DNA of 64,000 nucleotides from Mesorhizobium waimense (GCF_003601975.1 NZ_QZWZ01000022.1:1-64000); one strand, 5' to 3'; counted from the stretch's first letter, positions 28,184 to 36,885 are shown. Numbers and translations: made by a program. Notes: generated by a model from the letters alone, not told the origin.

Positions 28184-28196
28184 TCTGAATTGGACG
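28184..28196. promoter_or_regulatory. Candidate LysR-type box upstream of the MBL hydrolase gene
   Basis: The 13-mer TCTGAATTGGACG lies about 127 bases upstream of the hydrolase start. An almost identical 13-mer (TCTAAATTGGACG, 30418-30430) sits upstream of the LysR gene that ends next to this hydrolase gene. The core TC-x-(A/G)-A-x-TT-x-GA is partly palindromic. A shared regulator is the simplest explanation. Confidence 0.4.
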
Positions 28197-28322
28197 GGGT
28201 TGGCCATTTCGGCAACGGTACGCCCGCAACAGCCCCTGCCGAGGCGTGCAGAGCTTCGGCGAGGGAGCAGCGAGGCGGAAGTCCAGCAGCAGCGCCCCGA
28301 CAAACCAAACAGAGGTCCGAAA

Positions 28323-29360
28323 ATGGTCGCTCCCCGGATACCGCTTGATCGCTTGTTCGACGACACCGAAGGCTCTGTCCAGCCCCAGCTGACCAGCCGC
28401 GATGCCATCAATCCTACCCGTCGCGCCTTCTTGGCCGCCGGCTGTTTTTGCCTGGCCTGCAGTTTTGCGACGCCTCTGCTCGCAGATGCGCCCATGGTGA
28501 AAAGCCAGGCACCGGGGTTTTATCGCCTGGCGGTCGGCGATTTTGAAGTAACGGCGCTATCCGACGGCAGCAATATGCTCCCTGCTACGAAGTTGCTGCA
28601 GGGCGACCCGGCTCGGATCGAGGAAGCCCTGAAACGCAACTACCTCGGCGACCTCGTCGAGACCTCGCACAATTCCTTTCTCGTCAATACCGGAGCCAGG
28701 CTGGTCTTGATCGACGCCGGTGCAGGCTCGCTATTGGGGCCAACGATGGGCCATCTACTAAGCAATCTGCGCGCCTCGGGCTATCGGCCGGAACAGATCG
28801 ACGAGCTCTACCTTACACATCTGCACACCGATCACGTTGGCGGTCTCATGGCCGAGGGCCAGAGAGCTTTTCCCAACGCAATCGTGCGTGTCGAAAAGCG
28901 GGACACCGATTACTGGCTAAGCGAGGACAACATGCGCGCTGCTCCGGCTGAGGCGAAGCGCTTCTTTCAGGCGGCGATAGCATCGATCACGCCATACATG
29001 CGAGCCGGCAAGCTCGCCGTTTTCGAAGGCAACACCGATCTCGTGTCCGGTGTGCGCGCGCAAACAGCCTATGGCCACACGCCCGGACACACCATGTACG
29101 TGGTCGAGAGCAGGGGCGAGAAAGTAGTGCTGTGGGGCGATGTCGTGCATGTCGCCGCAGTGCAGTTCAAAGACCCTTCCGTCACAATCCAGTACGACGG
29201 GGACGCATCCGCGGCCGAACGCGTGCACGAGCTCGCATTCGCGGATGCGGCCGAAAACGGCTACATGGTGGGCGGTGCGCACATATCGTTTCCTGGGCTG
29301 GGCCACGTGCGGCGCGACGCCGAAAATACCTACACATATGTGCCTCTAAATTACGGGTAA
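28323..29360 (+). CDS. Tat-exported MBL-fold hydrolase resembling methyl parathion hydrolase
   Basis: A 345-residue metallo-beta-lactamase-fold protein with a twin-arginine signal (NPTRRAFLAAGCF, cleavage near LLADA). Metal ligands are visible: THLHTDHVGG (H-x-H-x-D-H), YGHTPGHTMYV, VLWGDVVH (bridging Asp) and GGAHISFPG. The order and spacing closely follow methyl parathion hydrolase-type enzymes (for example SGYRPEQIDELYLTH, AVQFKDPSVT, FPGLGHVR). The family also includes lactonases and other esterases, so organophosphate hydrolysis is only one possibility. It converges with a LysR gene and shares a candidate operator with it. Confidence 0.88.
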   Translation: MVAPRIPLDRLFDDTEGSVQPQLTSRDAINPTRRAFLAAGCFCLACSFATPLLADAPMVKSQAPGFYRLAVGDFEVTALSDGSNMLPATKLLQGDPARIEEALKRNYLGDLVETSHNSFLVNTGARLVLIDAGAGSLLGPTMGHLLSNLRASGYRPEQIDELYLTHLHTDHVGGLMAEGQRAFPNAIVRVEKRDTDYWLSEDNMRAAPAEAKRFFQAAIASITPYMRAGKLAVFEGNTDLVSGVRAQTAYGHTPGHTMYVVESRGEKVVLWGDVVHVAAVQFKDPSVTIQYDGDASAAERVHELAFADAAENGYMVGGAHISFPGLGHVRRDAENTYTYVPLNYG

Positions 29361-29437
29361 GGCGGTCTTATCACCTCAAAGCGGAGGCGAGTTCGCGCAA
29401 AAGACCTCCTGGAGGTCCATCTCGCTCACAAGACAGC

Positions 29438-30385
29438 CTATGCCTGCCTGGCGGAGGCCGTTTCGACAATCGGCGGGCCGTCGAACGGCGATCCGCAAAC
29501 TTCGCCCACCAGCGACCGGAACCATTGGTGGGCCGGGTGAGACTGCAATCGTTCGTGCCAGATCAGCTTGTAGAGCAGTTTCTCGGTCTCGAAGGGCAGA
29601 TCGCGCACCATCAACTCATGCTGTTCGGCAACGGCACGCCACGGTCCGTTTAAGAAGCCAAGCGGCACGCAGGTCAGAAGGTCGCTGCGTGAGACGATCC
29701 TCAGCGCGTCGGCAAAGTGATTGACGACGACGGCGATCGTCCTTGTCCGTCCCGTCAGGCCGAGCCAGCCATCCACCAATCCCAGTTCCAGACCGGATGG
29801 GGTTACCAGAACATGCGTCGCGGCGGTGAACTGATCGAGAGTCAGACCGCTGGCAAACTTGTGCCCGCTGCGCATGGCGCAGACATAGCGATCCGTCCGC
29901 AGGCTTTGCACATGCACGTCTCTTGGCAGCGAGGCAAACATGCCGACGGCGCAGTCGAGCGTGCCGCGGTCGATCCCTTCCAGGGAGCTTTCATGGGTAT
30001 GAACCGCAAAGGAAACGCGGGCGCGTGGGGACGCCGCCTGCAACTTCAGCGTGATCGCGCTGACACCTTCCATCGCAAGACTGTCGGTGACGGCAATTCG
30101 AAAACTGGTCGCATCCGATGCGGGATCGAAGTCGTCAGGGGCGAAAGAGGCGCGGATCGCCGTAAGCGAGCGATGCAGTTCGGGCCACATCGCGACCATG
30201 CGTGCCGTCGGCTGGACCCCCGTCGCTGTCTTCAGGAAGAGTTGATCCTTCGTCAGCTTGCGGGCTCGACGCAACGCATTGCTGACCGCCGGCTGGCTCA
30301 TTGCCAGGCTCGCGGCCGCACGCGTCACGTTCCGTTCCAGCATGATGGCCTCGAGAACGGCAATCAGGTTCAAATCGAGGCGCAC
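29438..30385 (-). CDS. LysR-family transcriptional regulator (NodD/PcpR-like subgroup)
   Basis: A 315-residue LysR regulator. The N-terminus RLDLNLIAVLEAIMLERNVTRAA and the recognition region MSQPAVSNALRRARKL resemble the NodD/PcpR/LinR subgroup, which often responds to aromatic or hydroxylated compounds. I chose a GTG start at 30385 (VRLDLNLI) because upstream residues do not resemble the family and would cover the shared operator. It is divergent from the RraA-like gene and convergent with the MBL hydrolase gene. Confidence 0.9.
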   Translation of the reverse strand: MRLDLNLIAVLEAIMLERNVTRAAASLAMSQPAVSNALRRARKLTKDQLFLKTATGVQPTARMVAMWPELHRSLTAIRASFAPDDFDPASDATSFRIAVTDSLAMEGVSAITLKLQAASPRARVSFAVHTHESSLEGIDRGTLDCAVGMFASLPRDVHVQSLRTDRYVCAMRSGHKFASGLTLDQFTAATHVLVTPSGLELGLVDGWLGLTGRTRTIAVVVNHFADALRIVSRSDLLTCVPLGFLNGPWRAVAEQHELMVRDLPFETEKLLYKLIWHERLQSHPAHQWFRSLVGEVCGSPFDGPPIVETASARQA

Positions 30386-30417
30386 GTTATTCACCCAGGA
30401 AATGACGCTAGTGTCTA

Positions 30418-30430
30418 ATTCTAAATTGGA
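30418..30430. promoter_or_regulatory. Candidate LysR box between the LysR and RraA-like genes
   Basis: TCTAAATTGGACG lies 33 bases upstream of the LysR GTG and about 114 bases upstream of the RraA-like gene. It matches the 13-mer at 28184-28196 in all but one base. The central 11 bases form an imperfect palindrome (TC-x-AA-x-TT-x-GA). Confidence 0.45.
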
Positions 30431-30543
30431 CGCACTGCCCGCGGCAAGCAATCCTGTTTCGAACGAGCCACCGAACACATGCGAGTGAATGCGCGCGCCT
30501 CGCAGCCGGTGATAGAAGCTCCGTCCAAGATAGAGGATACGCC

Positions 30544-31290
30544 ATGAATGATCTCGCTTTCGCGGACGTGCTGCCGAAACTTACCGGCAAGATCAGCGCC
30601 GACCGCATCCGGTTGATGCGGACGCCGCGTCCGCCGAAGGAGCTGATCGACGGCTTCAAGCGGATCGGCGACGCCACCAGCGTTATTTCCGATATTATGG
30701 ATGAGCTCGGCATCACCGGCGCGATTGGCGCGTCGCTTCTGAAGCCGACCCTGCCGTCGACATCGATTGTCGGTCCAGCGCTGACGGTACGCAACATCCT
30801 GCAACGCGAGCATGTCTACGAGACAGCGCGAAACCACATCAACCGGATGGCGGAGTTCGAAGCCCACAATTTGGCCCTGCCGGGCGACGTGGTGGTCATC
30901 GACGGCGTCGCCGGCGTTTCGAACATGGGCGGAATTTCGGCCCAGACCGGAAAAAGACAGGGCGAGGCTGGCGCAATCGTCTCCGGAGGCATTCGCGACC
31001 TCGGACATTCGCGACGGGTCGGCTACCCGCTTTGGGCCACCGAGATCACGCCGGTCACCGGCAAATGGCGGATCGAAACCGTGGAGATCAATGGCGATAT
31101 CCAGATTGCCGGCATCCGGGTTGCTCCCGGCGATATTGTCGTCGCGGACGAAACCGGTGTCTGCTTCATCCCGATCGCCCGGGCAGCCGAGGTCCTCGCG
31201 AAGGCGCTGAAAAAGTCGGCTTTTGAATGGGCGAAGTGCGAAGCAATCGACGCCGGCACCGCCGTCGCGGACCTGCCGGGCAATGCATAA
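30544..31290 (+). CDS. RraA-like / HMG-aldolase-family protein
   Basis: A 248-residue protein of the RraA-like superfamily, which contains 4-hydroxy-4-methyl-2-oxoglutarate aldolases, oxaloacetate decarboxylases and RNase E inhibitors. The metal and substrate loop is present: GEAGAIVSGGIRDLGHSRRVGYPLWA, in which the GGxRD segment holds the usual Arg and Asp. The N-terminal extension of about 40 residues is longer than in true RraA (about 160 residues), and the catabolic context argues for a lyase or aldolase. It is the first gene of a run of five to six same-strand genes. Confidence 0.82.
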   Translation: MNDLAFADVLPKLTGKISADRIRLMRTPRPPKELIDGFKRIGDATSVISDIMDELGITGAIGASLLKPTLPSTSIVGPALTVRNILQREHVYETARNHINRMAEFEAHNLALPGDVVVIDGVAGVSNMGGISAQTGKRQGEAGAIVSGGIRDLGHSRRVGYPLWATEITPVTGKWRIETVEINGDIQIAGIRVAPGDIVVADETGVCFIPIARAAEVLAKALKKSAFEWAKCEAIDAGTAVADLPGNA

Positions 31291-31294
31291 GGCG

Positions 31295-32293
31295 ATGGAT
31301 CATCCAGTGAAAAAGCTCCGCATCGCCATCATCAACGACTACCAGGACGTGGTGCGGACACTGGACTGCTTTTCCAGGCTGGAAGGCCATGAAATTACCA
31401 TCTGGACCGATATCGTTGACGACATCGACCTGCTGGCAAATCGTCTGTCCGAGGCAGATGTCCTTGTGCTGATGCGTGAGCGCACCAGGATCGATGAAGA
31501 TCTGCTCAGCCGCTTGCCCAACTTGAAGCTCATCAGCCAGAACGGCCACATCCCTCATATCGATCTGGCGGCTTGCGACCGACATGGCGTCGTCGTTTCG
31601 TCCGCCCTCACGTCGCGTCCGTCCTATTCGACGGTGGAATTCACCTGGGGGCTGATCCTTGCAGCGATGCGCAACATTCCGTTCGAGAGCGCCTCGCTGC
31701 GGCAGGGCCATTGGCAGACGACCATCGGGCTGGGCCTCAGAGGCCGTGTCCTGGGCATATATGGTTTCGGCCGGCTGGGCTCGATGGTCGCGCGCATCGG
31801 CAAGTCCTTCGGCATGGATGTGCTGGTCTGGGGCCGCGAGGGCTCGCTGGCTCGCGCCAGGTCCGAGGGGTTTGACACCGCTGCGGACAAGGACTCACTG
31901 TTCAGGCGGTCGGATGTCCTCAGTTTGCATCTGCGGCTGAATGCCGAGACCACCGGTGTGATTGGTCCTGATGACCTGACCTTGATGAAGCCAACCGCGC
32001 TGCTTGTGAACACCAGCCGCGCCGAGTTGATTGAGCCGGGGGCTCTGGTGGCGGCGCTAAAGAATGGCCGCCCCGGCAAGGCGGCCGTCGACGTGTTCGA
32101 ACGCGAGCCGCTCACCAATCCGGACGACGCCTTGCTCAGGCTCCCCAACGCACTATGCACGCCGCATCTCGGTTACGTCGAGCGCGACAATTACGAGTTC
32201 GCCTACGGCAACGCGTTCGACCAGATCGTGGCGTTTGCTGAGGGAAGCCCGATCAACGTGCACAACGCCTACGGCGCAAAACAGGATCACTGA
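31295..32293 (+). CDS. D-2-hydroxyacid dehydrogenase family protein
   Basis: A 332-residue NAD-dependent 2-hydroxyacid dehydrogenase. The Rossmann motif is GIYGFGRLGSMVARIGKSFG. The substrate Arg is in VNTSRAELIE, the Glu in VDVFEREPL and the catalytic His in CTPHLGYVER. I chose the ATG at 31295, behind an AAGG; an ATG at 31283 overlaps the preceding stop region. It follows the RraA-like gene by 4 bases and precedes the SDR by 1 base. It probably reduces or oxidises a 2-keto/2-hydroxy acid of the same pathway. Confidence 0.9.
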   Translation: MDHPVKKLRIAIINDYQDVVRTLDCFSRLEGHEITIWTDIVDDIDLLANRLSEADVLVLMRERTRIDEDLLSRLPNLKLISQNGHIPHIDLAACDRHGVVVSSALTSRPSYSTVEFTWGLILAAMRNIPFESASLRQGHWQTTIGLGLRGRVLGIYGFGRLGSMVARIGKSFGMDVLVWGREGSLARARSEGFDTAADKDSLFRRSDVLSLHLRLNAETTGVIGPDDLTLMKPTALLVNTSRAELIEPGALVAALKNGRPGKAAVDVFEREPLTNPDDALLRLPNALCTPHLGYVERDNYEFAYGNAFDQIVAFAEGSPINVHNAYGAKQDH

Positions 32294-32294
32294 A

Positions 32295-33083
32295 ATGAAC
32301 CTCGAACTCGACGGCAAAGTCGTCCTGATAACTGGCGGCAGCAAGGGAATAGGACTGGCTTGCGCGCGCGCCTTTGGCAGGGAAGGGGCCCGTGTGGCGA
32401 TTGTCTCGCGCAGTCAGCAGAATCTGGACAACGCGAAAGCAACCCTGGCCGCCGAAAATTTATCGGTAGCGACCTTCGCCGCCGACCTGTCGGATGAGCT
32501 TGCGGCAAAGGAAATGGTCGCCTCACTCGAGGATCAGGTGGGGCCGATCGCGTCCCTTGTCAATTCAGCCGGCGGCGCCAGGAGAGTTCCTCCGGACGAG
32601 CTGACGCCAGACAAATGGCGTATCGCGATGGACGCGAAATTCTTCACCTACATGAACGTCACGGACTACGTCCTGCCCCTGATGGTGGCACGGCGCGCCG
32701 GCACGATCGTCAACATCGTTGGCACCGGCGGCAAGATCGCATCGCCCATGCATTTGCCGGGCGGCGCTGCCAACGCGGCGCTGATGCTCGCCTCGGCGGG
32801 ACTGGCGGCTGCCTGGGGGCACGCAGGCGTCAGGGTCAACGTCATCAATCCCGCCGCCACGATGACCGAGCGTCTGCAGCTGTCGCTTGAGGTCGAATCC
32901 AAAATGACGGGCAAGACGCCGGAGGAGCTGCTGCGGCTGAACGAGAAGCGCATTCCGCTGCGGCGCTACGCAAAGCCGGAAGAAGTGGCCGACGCCGCGC
33001 TTTTTCTCGCCAGCGCAAGATCCTCCTACGTGACCGGGGCGTCGCTGACCATGGACGGAGGTCTTACTCCATTGGTCGTTTGA
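32295..33083 (+). CDS. SDR-fold protein lacking the YxxxK catalytic pair
   Basis: A 262-residue short-chain dehydrogenase-fold protein. The cofactor loop is intact (LITGGSKGIGLACARAFG) and the C-terminus SYVTGASLTMDGG is typical. At the place of the catalytic Tyr-x-x-x-Lys the sequence reads GGAANAALM, so Gly and Asn replace Tyr and Lys. Similar substitutions occur in a diverged SDR subgroup whose chemistry is unclear. It begins 1 base after the dehydrogenase stop and precedes an MFS carrier gene. It may be an unusual oxidoreductase or a non-redox SDR. Confidence 0.85.
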   Translation: MNLELDGKVVLITGGSKGIGLACARAFGREGARVAIVSRSQQNLDNAKATLAAENLSVATFAADLSDELAAKEMVASLEDQVGPIASLVNSAGGARRVPPDELTPDKWRIAMDAKFFTYMNVTDYVLPLMVARRAGTIVNIVGTGGKIASPMHLPGGAANAALMLASAGLAAAWGHAGVRVNVINPAATMTERLQLSLEVESKMTGKTPEELLRLNEKRIPLRRYAKPEEVADAALFLASARSSYVTGASLTMDGGLTPLVV

Positions 33084-33119
33084 CGCGGCCTTACAGCAAG
33101 GAAACTACGGGAGGAAGAA

Positions 33120-34436
33120 ATGTTTGCTTGGTACAGGGAGTTGACGGAGCGGGAGCGGAACACCTTCTGGGGCTGCTTCGCCGGCTGGGCGGTCGATGCG
33201 ATGGACGCGCAGCTCTTCAGCTTCGTGCTGCCAATTCTCATTGCGGCCTGGGGGATGACGACGGCGCAGGCCGGCTATCTGGCCACGGCAACGCTGCTCT
33301 CCGCGGCGATTGGAGGATGGGCCTGCGGATATCTCGCCGACCGTTTCGGCCGTGCCCGCATCATGCAGTTCACGATCCTGTGGTTCTGCGCCTTCACCTT
33401 CCTTGCCGGTTTTGCGCACGACTTCCAGCAGCTGATGGTCCTGCGCATCATGCAAGGGCTGGGCTTTGGCGGTGAGTGGGCCGCCGGCGCGGTTCTCATG
33501 GGCGAAATCATTCGCGCCGAACATCGCGGCAAGGCGGTGGGCACCGTCCAGAGCGGATTCGGCGTTGGATGGAGCGCTGCCGCCATCCTGGCCGGGCTGG
33601 TTCTGGCGCATCTGCCCCAAGAATATGGATGGCGCGTTCTGTTGATGATCGGAGTTCTCCCCGGCCTTCTGGTTCTCTATTTGCGCCGCAAGCTCGAGGA
33701 GCCGGAGATTTTCGTCAAAACGCGCGCACATGTCGAGAAGACCGGGACCCGTCCTGGATTGGGCGCGATATTCCAGCCCGAAACCTTGCGGATAACGATC
33801 CTGTCCTCATTGCTTGCCTTCGGCGTGATTGGTGTCGGCGGTGCGATCGTCAACTGGCTGCCCACCTTCATGAAGACCGTGCGCGAACTGTCGCCGAGCA
33901 CTTCCGGGTACTACGTCTTCGTGGTGACCGGCGGCTCGTTCTTCGGGTTTCTGGCGAGTGCATACCTGGCCGATCATCTGGGACGGCGCCGCACGTTCCA
34001 GCTGTTTTTGCTGTGTTCCTGGCTGATCACCATCGCCTACATGTTTTTGCCGCTCTCCGGCTGGCCGCTGATTGTCCTCGGCGCGCCGTTCGGCTTCTTC
34101 ACGATCGGAAACTATGCGACGCTGGGACCGTTCTTCACCGAGCTGTTCCCCTCTGCCATTCGCGCGAGCGGCCAGAGTTTCGCCTATAATTTCGGCAAGG
34201 CGGCAGGCGCGGCAGCCGTATCCACTATTGGAATACTGGCGCAGTACATCACCCTGGCGGAGGCGATCGGCCTGGTTGCCCTATTGGGCTACAGCATTGC
34301 CTTTGTCGCGACCCTTATGCTGCCCGAGACGCGTGGAATTCAACTCACTCCCGGTTATGAGCCTCTTGCGCCGCGTCCTGACAGCGGCGTCTCTTCGTCG
34401 CCCGCCGAGGCCGCCGTTGTGCGCGCGAGACGATAG
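33120..34436 (+). CDS. MFS transporter, metabolite/aromatic-acid:H+ symporter type
   Basis: A 438-residue major-facilitator permease with about 12 hydrophobic segments. The loop 2-3 motif is GYLADRFGRAR, repeated in the second half as LADHLGRRRTF. An acidic pair in TM1 (WAVDAMDAQLFSF) is typical of the metabolite:H+ symporter group that imports organic and aromatic acids. A GGAGG lies just upstream of the ATG at 33120. It probably imports the substrate handled by the neighbouring enzymes. Confidence 0.9.
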   Translation: MFAWYRELTERERNTFWGCFAGWAVDAMDAQLFSFVLPILIAAWGMTTAQAGYLATATLLSAAIGGWACGYLADRFGRARIMQFTILWFCAFTFLAGFAHDFQQLMVLRIMQGLGFGGEWAAGAVLMGEIIRAEHRGKAVGTVQSGFGVGWSAAAILAGLVLAHLPQEYGWRVLLMIGVLPGLLVLYLRRKLEEPEIFVKTRAHVEKTGTRPGLGAIFQPETLRITILSSLLAFGVIGVGGAIVNWLPTFMKTVRELSPSTSGYYVFVVTGGSFFGFLASAYLADHLGRRRTFQLFLLCSWLITIAYMFLPLSGWPLIVLGAPFGFFTIGNYATLGPFFTELFPSAIRASGQSFAYNFGKAAGAAAVSTIGILAQYITLAEAIGLVALLGYSIAFVATLMLPETRGIQLTPGYEPLAPRPDSGVSSSPAEAAVVRARR

Positions 34437-34524
34437 CCGGCCGGTTCCGGTTTTGCACTTGCAGCAAGCTGAAGCACCCCACGAATTGTCCCACGGATCA
34501 GATCTTGCGGAGGATCATCAGACC

Positions 34525-34911
34525 ATGCGCAAAAGCATTTCAGTGAAAGGACTGAGCCACAGGCATCCGGTTCCCAATGCCTGTCGAATCGGCAATATGG
34601 TGTTCTCAGGCGCGGTTCACGGGGTGAGCCCGATCACGCTCGAACTGCCATCCGGCATGGCCGATCAGTCAGCCAATGTGTTTGCCAATATGCTTGCCAT
34701 CATCGAGGCCGCCGGCGGCAGCGCGGAGGACATTATCAAGGTGGAAATCTACCTCCGCGACAGCAGCGACAGGAATGCCGTGAACGAGGAATGGCTGCGG
34801 ATGTTTCCCGATCCGCAGTCGCGTCCGGCCCGGCACGTTCGGCCATTGCCGCCGGACAGCCCATCTCTGGTGCAATCCGAATTCATAGCCGTCATCGGGA
34901 ATGTCGCTTGA
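34525..34911 (+). CDS. RidA/YjgF-family protein
   Basis: A 128-residue protein of the RidA superfamily, whose best-known members hydrolyse reactive enamines and imines. The trimer-cleft residues appear in RPARHVRPLPP (Arg) and LVQSEFIAVIG (Glu). The ATG at 34525 follows the MFS gene by 88 bases, with GGAGG at about 34509. It is the last gene of the catabolic run. A detoxifying or hydrolytic step in that pathway is inferred. Confidence 0.85.
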   Translation: MRKSISVKGLSHRHPVPNACRIGNMVFSGAVHGVSPITLELPSGMADQSANVFANMLAIIEAAGGSAEDIIKVEIYLRDSSDRNAVNEEWLRMFPDPQSRPARHVRPLPPDSPSLVQSEFIAVIGNVA

Positions 34912-35011
34912 TCTCAGCGCATGCTGGTGTACGTCTGACAGGGTAGTCCGTCAGCCACACTCGAAGATGTGCGCTGCGCACCGATCCACGTTCGATGCTC
35001 ACGCGAGGCCC

Positions 35012-35036
35012 AAAGGCGGCAACATTTGCCGCCTTT
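35012..35036. terminator. Bidirectional intrinsic-type terminator
   Basis: An 11-bp perfect stem (AAAGGCGGCAA and TTGCCGCCTTT) with a 3-base loop lies between the converging RidA and L,D-transpeptidase genes. The A/T-flanked arms give a short U-run when read from either side. Confidence 0.7.
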
Positions 35037-35068
35037 ACCTTACGCAGCTCAGAACATCGCCAAGTTGG

Positions 35069-35872
35069 TCAATCCACCGGCCCGAGCAGGATCGATCCGT
35101 CAGGCACGCCGGCGTCGATCGGAATCGCCCTGCGGTTCGCCGTCGCCACCATCGGCTGACCGATATTGGCGGTAACGATCACCGGCGTCTTGGAAGGCAC
35201 GCGGTCGTAGAGATCGATGATGTCCTGGTTGATCAGGCGAACGCAGCCCGATGATACCGACTTGCCGATCGAGTTCCATTCCGGCGAGCCGTGCAGGCGG
35301 TAAAGCGTGTCGACATTGCCCTGGAACAGATAAAGCGCGCGTGCGCCAAGCGGGTTCTTGAGCCCGCCGGGCATGCCGCCATTGTCGGCGCTGTATTCCT
35401 TCAGTTCCGGCTGGCGGGCGACCATTTCGTCCGGCGGCGTCCATTTCGGCCATTTCTGCTTCCACTGGACGACGGCGTCTCCCGCCCATTCGAAGCCGGC
35501 GCGGCCAAGGCCGACGCCGTAGCGGATCGCCTGGCCGCCCTCACGCACGAGATAGAGGTGGTGGCCAGTCGTATCGACGATGATGGTGCCCGGCTTCTGG
35601 CCGGTCGGGTCGGGAACGATCTGGCGCAGGAACTGTGGGTCGATCTTCTGGTACGGTATGGCGGGAACCTCGAAGCCTCCATCGCTGATCGGACCGTACA
35701 TCATCGCATAATCGGACAGGGGCGGCTCGACATAGGCCGGCGGTGGCGGCTCGACCGGCTGCTGCCCGACCGTGCCACAGGCGGAAACCGCGACCGAGGC
35801 TGCGCCGAGCGCGGCGGCATTAAGAAAGCCGCGGCGGCTCAGGCGAAGGGAGGACGAATCGGGTGTGAACAT
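35069..35872 (-). CDS. L,D-transpeptidase (YkuD/ErfK), Tat lipoprotein-like
   Basis: A 267-residue cell-wall enzyme. The N-terminus has a twin-arginine motif (SRRGFLNAAALG) and a lipobox-like VSAC about 20 residues on, suggesting a Tat-exported lipoprotein. The YkuD domain spans about residues 95-240. Its active-site segment reads YRLHGSPEWNSIGKSVSSGCVRL, with the nucleophile Cys. The usual SHGC is SSGC, a substitution common in rhizobial relatives. It forms 3-3 cross-links or attaches outer-membrane proteins to peptidoglycan. It is convergent with the RidA gene. Confidence 0.9.
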   Translation of the reverse strand: MFTPDSSSLRLSRRGFLNAAALGAASVAVSACGTVGQQPVEPPPPAYVEPPLSDYAMMYGPISDGGFEVPAIPYQKIDPQFLRQIVPDPTGQKPGTIIVDTTGHHLYLVREGGQAIRYGVGLGRAGFEWAGDAVVQWKQKWPKWTPPDEMVARQPELKEYSADNGGMPGGLKNPLGARALYLFQGNVDTLYRLHGSPEWNSIGKSVSSGCVRLINQDIIDLYDRVPSKTPVIVTANIGQPMVATANRRAIPIDAGVPDGSILLGPVD

Positions 35873-36071
35873 GGTTGCCTTTTCTAGGTCTTAGTTTGCA
35901 GGAAAGCGTGAATGTAGCGAGCGTGCGGTCCACCTGACGGTTGGCGGCGATAGGCGGTTCCGATTCTGGCCTGACGGTGGACAAACAAAGGCAAAGCTGT
36001 GACTGCCGTGCATCTGTTGCCCAACAGCAACAGGCCGCGCGACACGCCTCAAACCATGGGCGGGCGCGGTC

Positions 36072-36734
36072 TCAGCCACCGGTCAGCAGGCCTTCGAGCG
36101 AGGGCAGGATCAGTCCCGGTGGGAAATCCTTGTATTCGTCAGGCTGGTTGGCGCGGTTGATCCACACCGTGCGGAAACCGAATTTGGTGGCGCCGGCGAC
36201 GTCCCAGCGGTTGGAGGATTGGAACGACACGGCTGCCGGGTAGAGACGCCAGCCCGTGCTCACCATGTCGTAGACCGACGGGTCGGTCTTGAAGCGCCTG
36301 ACTTGATCGACGGAAAAGACGTCGTCCAGCACCTGGTCGAGCGCGGCGGATTTGACCGCCGCCTCCAGCATCTCCGGCGAGCCGTTGGAGAGGATGGCGA
36401 GCTTTGCGCCCGACGCCTTGAGCGCCTTGAGCACGGCCGGCACCTCGGGATAGCAGTCGAGGCGCCAATAGGCGTCGAGCAGCTTGGTCCGCAGCCCCTT
36501 GTCCGCCGAGGGCACCTTGCGAAATGCGAAATCGAGCGCCTGCTCGGTCAGCTGCCAGAAATCGGCATAGGCGCCCATCAGTGTCCTGACCCAGGAATAT
36601 TCGAGCTGCTTGGCGCGCCAGATTTCGGACAGCAGCTGGCCGTCCGGCCCGATCTGGTCGGCATGGCGGCGCACGGCGGCATGCACGTCGAACAACGTGC
36701 CGTAGGCGTCGAAAACATAGGCTGCGTGATGCAT
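36072..36734 (-). CDS. HAD-superfamily (S)-2-haloacid dehalogenase type II
   Basis: A 220-residue HAD hydrolase. The nucleophile Asp is at about 9 in YVFDAYGTLFDVH. Motif II is AILSNGSPEMLEAA, the Lys is in RFKTDPSVYDM and FQSSNRWDVAGA carries the Asp of motif IV. These match L-2-haloacid dehalogenases. I chose the ATG at 36734 (MHHAAYVFDAYGT) over 36770 to give the family's short N-terminus. It is divergent from the aminotransferase gene. Confidence 0.9.
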   Translation of the reverse strand: MHHAAYVFDAYGTLFDVHAAVRRHADQIGPDGQLLSEIWRAKQLEYSWVRTLMGAYADFWQLTEQALDFAFRKVPSADKGLRTKLLDAYWRLDCYPEVPAVLKALKASGAKLAILSNGSPEMLEAAVKSAALDQVLDDVFSVDQVRRFKTDPSVYDMVSTGWRLYPAAVSFQSSNRWDVAGATKFGFRTVWINRANQPDEYKDFPPGLILPSLEGLLTGG

Positions 36735-36885
36735 GGCGACAGTTTTGAGGCGAGCAGGCAAAAGGCGCAAGCATTGATTGCATGCCGCTCATGCTGGCCT
36801 GAACGATTCTCGGCGATGCCGGTTGACGGCAGCCGCCAAAGCATCTTCCTATGCTGCCCCGGAATATCATCCAGGGAAGCAAGCG

